Shown in pieces: positions 63,422-64,000 of a stretch of DNA of 64,000 nt. A program made the translations under genes and the position numbers. Origin of the DNA: Vibrio porteresiae DSM 19223 (GTDB taxonomy: Bacteria; Pseudomonadota; Gammaproteobacteria; Enterobacterales; Vibrionaceae); NCBI RefSeq assembly GCF_024347055.1, contig NZ_AP024896.1:620001-684000 (forward strand), given 5' to 3'. The notes beneath the pieces were generated by a model that was not told the DNA's origin, did not search any database, and worked only from the letters and a program-made list of their open reading frames with translations. Numbering within the stretch: position 1 is the stretch's first letter; each line of letters opens with the position of its first letter.

Positions 63422-64000
63422 TCACGAAAGCGAGATTAATTTTGTTACAAGACGATCAATTCCGGAGGCTGCTTGAGAAATATTCTCAGCAAGCATATAG
63501 GCGGGGGTCGATAGTACGTTATGTTCTTGGTCGTAGACGAAGTCATCCACTGGGCAATTGACGTGTTGTCCACCCATTTTATTAAATGCTGCAGCAGTCT
63601 CTTTATCGTTACCTATGGTTCCCTCTACCCCTGATTCGTAGATTTTCGGAATAAGATGAGGAGCGATGCATAAGTAGGCGGCAGGTTTCCCCGCTTTTGC
63701 AAATGAGCGACATGCCTTTGCCACATCGATATTGAGCTCACAGGCGGCGCCTTTTAGCGCAAAATCAGATAGGTTCTTTGCGGCGCCAAATCCACCAGGG
63801 ATGATCAGAGCATCAAAGTCCTGCGCTTTGAGATGGGCCACATCGTCAATTTTGCCACGGGAGATGCGAGCCGATTCGACTAAGACGTTACGTGTTTCAG
63901 CCATCTCTTCGCCAGTAATATGATTAAGCACATGATGCTGATTTATATTAGGGGCGAAGCAGTGCCAAGTGGCCCCATTGCGCTCGATGGCGAGTAGGGT
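63422..64000 (-). CDS. elbB: Glyoxalase III-like / isoprenoid biosynthesis protein ElbB, 5' end outside window
   Basis: A DJ-1/PfpI-fold protein with amidotransferase-like domain. The visible 192 residues start in-frame at the edge with TLLAIERNGATWHCFAPNIN and lack about the first 25 residues. Typical ElbB parts: NHITGEEMAETRNVLVESAR, DALIIPGGFGAAKNLSDFAL, AYLCIAPHLIPKIYESGVEG (Cys nucleophile region), TPAYMLAENISQAASGIDRL. E. coli ElbB has glyoxalase activity; its older isoprenoid label is unproven. An internal GTG at 63931 is not the real start. Confidence 0.92.
   Translation of the reverse strand, partial: TLLAIERNGATWHCFAPNINQHHVLNHITGEEMAETRNVLVESARISRGKIDDVAHLKAQDFDALIIPGGFGAAKNLSDFALKGAACELNIDVAKACRSFAKAGKPAAYLCIAPHLIPKIYESGVEGTIGNDKETAAAFNKMGGQHVNCPVDDFVYDQEHNVLSTPAYMLAENISQAASGIDRLVTKLISLS

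Overview
The window looks like part of a Vibrionaceae chromosome, most likely chromosome II of a Vibrio. Protein family resemblances, moderate G+C with AT-rich spacers, and gene order all point this way. In particular the block transaldolase / transketolase / SorC regulator / SseA / MoeB / MoeA / FolE (48.7-57.1 kb) recalls, from memory, the order on V. cholerae chromosome II. No rRNA, tRNA or CRISPR array was seen.

Layout. 1-2.6 kb: the end of a Tn5/IS50-type insertion sequence sits inside the terminal inverted repeat of a ~300 bp MITE-like element. A second copy of that element lies 1.8 kb downstream, and the two copies plus ~200 bp of shared promoter DNA flank a Fic AMP-transferase gene. 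2.6-6.0 kb: an ankyrin-like envelope protein and an OmpR-type two-component pair. 6.3-16.7 kb: a complete-looking Flp/Tad pilus operon (flp, tadV, rcpC, rcpA, rcpB, tadZ, tadA-F) without tadG, with Fur-box-like sites in its upstream region. 18.6-23.3 kb: a MarR-controlled tripartite drug efflux operon. 23.4-27.2 kb: AraC regulator, ornithine-cyclodeaminase-like protein and amino-acid permease. 27.4-30.0 kb: small enzymes (phosphatase, MOSC, GNAT, PhzF). 30.3-33.3 kb: a large periplasmic-propeller diguanylate cyclase.

33.4-48.7 kb is more accessory: an HcxA-like metal dehydrogenase, MscS channel, second-type RecQ helicase, orphan PTS IIC-like permease with twin operators, a stand-alone SIR2-like protein with an intact sirtuin zinc ribbon, a LigB-type dioxygenase, TrmK, and a LamB/ScrY-type porin bracketed by arrays of a GTGTGTGTCC-type palindromic repeat. 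An XRE regulator divergent from a ketopantoate-reductase-like gene follows.

48.7-64 kb is core-like metabolism: the pentose phosphate pair tkt/tal with its SorC regulator, sulfurtransferase and molybdopterin genes, GTP cyclohydrolase I, ethanolamine ammonia-lyase eutBC without the microcompartment genes, formate-tetrahydrofolate ligase, an iron alcohol dehydrogenase, and the start-truncated elbB at the right edge.

The most interesting unexplained structures are the MITE/Fic direct-repeat cassette, the repeat arrays around the porin, the stand-alone SIR2 gene, and several well-formed palindromic operators whose regulators are not proven.
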